From NCBI RefSeq assembly GCF_000512585.2, contig NC_089248.1:186001-250000 (forward strand): a stretch of DNA of 64,000 nucleotides, in the 5' to 3' direction. Source of the stretch: Kwoniella bestiolae CBS 10118. Taxonomy: Eukaryota; Basidiomycota; Tremellomycetes; Tremellales; Cryptococcaceae. This document shows, one piece after another, positions 60,038-64,000 of this stretch. The position numbers were made by a program, and so were the translations under genes. How positions within the stretch are numbered: position 1 is the first letter of the stretch; the number at the start of each line of letters is the position of its first letter. The notes under the pieces are model-generated. The model searched no databases. It was not told the DNA's origin and was given only the letters and a program-made list of their open reading frames with translations.

Positions 60038-60576
60038 CTTGTTTATGTTGCTGAAGGTGAAGATACAAGTTGACAAGGAAGGTTTGTATGATATGTCAAT
60101 CAAGCTAAATAGATGAAGATGAAGAAGAGGATGAAGAGGATATGTTATAGTTTGCGTTTACCTCGCTATAACGGGTCACTAGACTACTACTCTCTGTTAT
60201 GTGAATCCTCAAACTCAACCTAGTACTGCTACATGAACACAAGACACGAGGTACAGCATCATCATCTGTGCATCATACTACCGGTTAATTCCCATCCAGA
60301 CAGGTGGATTACGTCAGGTCAAGAACAAATGGGATAAAATCATATAAACGAATGCCTCAGAATATTCCAGATATCTCTTCTTTTGTATACACGTGTCTGA
60401 TGTTACCTTTGATATCTTCCACGTCGGCACCTGTTGTGTAATTGACGCGATCCCGTTCTACTTACTGCATAATTCCATCCCATTCCGTTCTTCAGTCGTC
60501 CTCGTCATCCTCATATTTAGCTCTTGGTCAATACTCTTCACCATCCTATCTCTCTCAGTGACTTACTTGAACCAAA
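60038..60576. promoter_or_regulatory. Divergent promoter GLC8 / calnexin
   Basis: 539-bp region. CACGTG at 60390-60395 and CCACGTC (GACGTGG on the other strand) at 60419-60425, about 150 bp before the calnexin ATG. GACGTGG is the core bound by Hac1/XBP1-type unfolded-protein-response factors; the link is inferred. Confidence 0.35.
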
Positions 60577-63080
60577 ATGAGAGCCCAAAACGTAGTCTCC
60601 GCTGCTGGTACCTCAGCTTTGATGTTGGCTGCTTCAGCTGCTGCTGAGCAAGCTGTTTTTCATGTGAGTAATCGTTTCTCAACACCTGACCAGATCGTCT
60701 GGAGCGTCTGTCATTTTATATAATGGCAGTACCCTTCTGTGCTACTCTCATGATCCTTATAAATTACCTATTTGCGACTGTGCATCCTACTGCGTGAGGC
60801 AACGGTGCTGACGACACCACAACCCAGCCCACCTCCCTCACCGCCCCCTTCGTCGAGCAGTTCAACGAGAACATCGCCGATTCCCGATGGACCATCTCAA
60901 GAGCTACCAAACAGACCCCAGTAGGCGACGAGATTTTCTCGTATGTCGGTCAATGGGAGGTCGAGGAACCAGAGGTGTATCCTGGTATTCAAGGTGATCG
61001 AGGTTTGGTATTGAGTGAGTGTCTACTTTCCAACATTCAGAATATCCTTTGTCAGTCCGCCTTTATGCGCTCAACGCTGATTGCTCTGTAATGTCAATGC
61101 AGAAACCAAGGCCGCCCACCATGCCATCTCCACCCTCTTCCCTGAACCTATCGACCCCAAGGGTAAACCACTAGTAGTCCAATACGAAGTCAAACTTCAA
61201 AAGGGACTTGAATGCGGTGGTGCCTACATCAAGCTTTTGACTGAGGGTGAAGGAGGTGAAGGTTTCAGAGCTGGTGAAGATTACACTGATAAGGTGATTA
61301 CTGCGATCCATCCTATCTGCACCACTGCCTTAGTGCAACGCTGAAATGCTAATTCAATCTATTTCCGTGCAGACCCCATTCACGATCATGTTCGGACCCG
61401 ACAAGTGTGGATCAACCAACAAAGTCCACTTCATCTTCCGACACAAGAACCCAATCACTGGTGAATGGGAGGAGAAACACCTCAAGAACCCCCCCGCTCC
61501 CAAGATTACCAAGACTACCGCTTTGTACACCTTGATTGTCAAGTGAGTTTACCCATAACTTCCCTGCATATGCAGGATGATATACTGATGACAAACCTTC
61601 TTAGCCCCGATCAAACCTTTGAAATCCTTATCAACGATGAATCAGTCAAGACTGGTAGTCTTCTCGAAGATTTCACTCCTGCCGTCAACCCTCCTAAGGA
61701 AATCGGTAAGTTAGCTACTCATAATGTCGGAGCCGCAGTTGACGATGAGATCTCCAGACGACCCCGAGGACTTCAAACCTGAATCATGGGTCGATGAAGC
61801 TGAAATTGATGATCTCGAAGCTACCAAGGTTAGTTGAGTAGCCCTCGTCTAGTTCTCAACACACAGCTAACATACTCTCGCAGCCCGCTGATTGGGATGA
61901 AGACGCTCCTCTCATGGTCACCGACACTTCCGCTACCAAACCCGACGACTGGCTCGAGGACGAGCCTGAGTACATCCCTGATCCCGAAGCCGAGAAGCCC
62001 GAAGAATGGGATGTGAGTGCGGTTTGGTAATGACATCCAGCATCAAGACCTAAGCTGACTCTTGATTTTGTAGGACGAAGAAGATGGTGACTGGGTTCCT
62101 CCCATGGTCCCTAACCCCAAGTGTGAGGAAGCTGCTGGATGTGGACCTTGGGTTCAACCCAAGATCAAGAACCCTGATTACAAGGTGAGCTTCGAAATTT
62201 GCTTTATTCGTATGACATCAGCTGACATGATGTGTTTAGGGCAAATGGACTATTCCCAAGATCCCCAACCCTGCCTACAAAGGTGTATGGGCACCCGCCA
62301 AGATCTCCAACCCCGCATACTTTGAGGACTTGCACCCTTCTGACTTCACTAAGATCGCTGGTATCGGTATTGAGCTCTGGACTATGACGGAGGACATTCT
62401 CTGTGAGCTGCTTTAATCATTTCGACCACTTTAGGAATATCAGCTCACTCTGCAATCATGTAGTCGACAACATCTTCATCGGTCACGATGCCTCTCAAGC
62501 CAAGAAATTCGCCGACGAGACTTTCCACGTCAAGAAGCCTATCGAGAAGGAAGCTGAGGGATCGTTGGAAGATGAGGATCTTGACCACCCCAACACTTTG
62601 GTTGACAAGATTAGGTTGAAGGTTTACGAGTTCATCCGTGAGTTGAATGCTAGTGACCAAGCCATCGTCATAGCCAACTGACACTTTCGCAATTCAGACC
62701 TCGCTGGTATCGATGCTACCTCTGCTGTCAAACAGATGCCAGAAGTTGCTGCTGGTCTCGCCGCTGCTGCTTTCACTGCTATTGGTATGCTCCTTGCTTT
62801 GTTCGGTTTGATCGGTTCTGCTCCCACCAAGGTGAGTCTATCACTCCCTTTTCCAGATAGATGTACGTTTCACAAGGGGCGTTGAACACTGATATGAGGT
62901 ATCTAGGTCAAGCAAACTACCACAGTCAAGAAAACACCCACTACAAAGGCTGTCGCTCCTGTTGCCCCCGCCGGAGAGGAAGAGAAGAAAGCTCTTGATG
63001 AAGCTGGTGTACCTGTCCCCAATCCCGAGGTCACCAACCCCGAAGTGAGAAAACGAACTACTCGATCTACTAAGGATTAG
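60577..63080 (+). CDS. CNE1: Calnexin, ER membrane chaperone
   Basis: Seen: start MRAQNVVSAAGTSALMLAAS (signal peptide) at 60577, nine or more exons, about 560 residues. The lectin domain has FVEQFNENIADSRWTISRA, GLECGGAYIKLLTEGE, TIMFGPDKCGSTNKVHFIFR and HKNPITGEWEEKHLKNPPAP. The P-domain repeats are DPEDFKPESWVDEAEIDD, KPADWDEDAPLM, KPDDWLEDEPEYIPDPEAEK, PEEWDDEEDGDWVPP, CGPWVQPKIKNPDYKGKWTI and PAYKGVWAPAKISNPAYFED. Return to the lectin fold: GIGIELWTMTEDILFDNIFI. A membrane helix (AAAFTAIGMLLALFGLIGS) and short basic tail ending RKRTTRSTKD follow. Known: calnexin binds monoglucosylated glycoproteins during folding. The cytosolic tail is short compared with animal calnexins. Confidence 0.95.
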
Positions 63081-63695
63081 ATAAAATCGATGTAGATATG
63101 AAGCCTTGGAAGATGAGTGGTGTTGATGTCAGGATGGTCATCTCATTGCGATAGGAGGCCGGAAAAGTCAGGTGGAGAAGATTGAAGAAGGCAAAAAGAC
63201 GACAATATACCCCAATTTGAATGAGATTGGACTCTTCGTTTACGTATGTAGGTAGGTAGTGGGAGTGACGATGTATTCGAATTGCATGATCCGGTTCACT
63301 GAGCACATGATTCAAGGAATGTTGATAGGGTGTGAGTAGTGAAGTGACTGTGAAAGACTGGCATAGATACTTGGGGCAGACTGTCAAAGGCCAGAAGTGT
63401 GTATGCTGTCAGCGCTAGCGGGTCATAAATCAGTCGACCGTCGGTCGTATGAGGTAATCACTGCTCTCCGCCGATTTGAAATCTCGCCAGAGTGAAATTC
63501 CGCGACCTCGCTACTAAGAAACAATGCAAGGCCGGTCGGTTATTGAGATTTCTTGCAGGCGAGAAGCAAATGCGGATTTCGATGTGGCGAGATATTTGCC
63601 CGTCCCCTGCGTGAAATGCCTGCAGATTTCAAGAAAATCACCCTGCTTGATATTGAGGACAAAGAGGAAAAGAGTGACTGGGTAGCTGGGGGTAT
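63081..63695. other. Calnexin 3' intergenic region with imperfect inverted repeat
   Basis: No gene seen. An inverted repeat with arms at 63481-63503 and 63572-63593 (about 18 of 22 positions matching) encloses 68 bp. Confidence 0.5.
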
Positions 63696-64000
63696 TTATG
63701 CTTTTGATTGCGATCCTGGGTAGACCTTTTCCTTTTTTGCAAGGCCACAGACTGCAGAATAGGCACCGCTCAACAAATGTGTGCAATCAGGATGTTTTAG
63801 TGCCCATGTATGCAGAACATCTTCCCGCACATGCATCTCGTATCTGTCAATGGTATCATCAACAGATTGCCCCATAGCAGCCGGCTCTAGGAGCATGATG
63901 AGAAGGTCGTGTGAAGACTGTAGCCTAGCAATATGTGAAGGAATGATTGACTTTCGCGACACATGGTGTTGGTATCTTTCATCGGCGCGAGATGGGGCCA
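63696..64000 (-). CDS. Possible C-terminal exon of an unknown gene entering from the right edge
   Basis: Seen: a frame open from the window edge for about 100 codons to a TAA at 63698-63696, without an obligatory ATG. It reads SRADERYQHHVSRKSIIPSH, then IARLQSSHDLLIMLLEPAAM and DTIDRYEMHVREDVLHTWAL, ending YPGSQSKA. Amphipathic helical character, no recognised domain. It could be the last exon of a gene lying mostly outside the window, or a chance frame. Orientation would be convergent with calnexin. Confidence 0.35.
   Translation of the reverse strand, partial: APSRADERYQHHVSRKSIIPSHIARLQSSHDLLIMLLEPAAMGQSVDDTIDRYEMHVREDVLHTWALKHPDCTHLLSGAYSAVCGLAKKEKVYPGSQSKA

Overview
The window is nuclear DNA of a basidiomycete yeast, most likely a tremellomycete of the Cryptococcus/Kwoniella type. 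The genes are broken by many short introns (about 50-70 nt, GTGAGT-like donors, CTRAC/CTAAT-like branch sites, YAG acceptors). The three tRNA genes carry nuclear-type introns after position 37. The proteins are typical fungal ones: a pheromone-type MAP kinase with TEY, Mre11, Rad16, KEX1, calnexin, Rib3. I cannot fix the species from sequence alone.

Layout. 1-2029 (-): 5' part of a HypX/HoxX-like formyl-transferase/enoyl-CoA-hydratase fusion, cut by the left edge. 2.0-7.6 kb: gene-poor, with two small diverged tandem paralogues of unknown family and tRNA-Val(AAC). 7.6-14.7 kb: DsbA-like (FrnE) oxidoreductase (+), BMT6-like rRNA methyltransferase (-), 16-exon KEX1 carboxypeptidase (+). 14.9-16.3 kb: tRNA-Tyr(GTA) and tRNA-Glu(CTC). 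16.6-22.1 kb: MRE11 (-) and NSE4 (+), divergent across a 319-bp spacer holding an MCB-like palindrome and an E-box. 22.4-26.0 kb: PPIL3-type cyclophilin (-), TM9/EMP70 protein (+). 26.7-28.5 kb: FMP52-like protein and a poorly resolved small gene (both -). 29.4-34.3 kb: Sro7/tomosyn-type Lgl protein (-). 34.9-35.9 kb: Sfk1/Frag1-like membrane protein (-) whose 5' end has an in-frame TGA. 36-38.4 kb: gene-poor, then one orphan coiled-coil protein. 39.0-41.6 kb: Fus3/Kss1/Cpk1-type MAP kinase (-). 42.5-47.3 kb: RAD16 (-). 47.9-49.0 kb: RIB3 (-). 49.9-52.0 kb: Cld1/ABHD5-like hydrolase (+). 52.3-53.7 kb: ERF4 (-). 54.1-55.2 kb: Cys-type glutathione peroxidase (-). 55.9-58.2 kb: DBP3 (-). 58.7-60.0 kb: GLC8/inhibitor-2 (-). 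60.6-63.1 kb: calnexin (+). The right edge holds a possible C-terminal exon of another gene (-).

Most of this is ordinary housekeeping content; three genes (MRE11, NSE4, RAD16) concern DNA repair. The points most worth a second look are the HypX-like protein in a yeast, the orphan tandem pair at 4.3-6.0 kb, the TGA-interrupted Sfk1-like gene, the shared MRE11/NSE4 promoter with a 14-bp element repeated upstream of KEX1, and very small exons that carry catalytic residues (GPx, KEX1). Exon boundaries were inferred by eye from splice consensus, frame continuity and family conservation; no search could be run.
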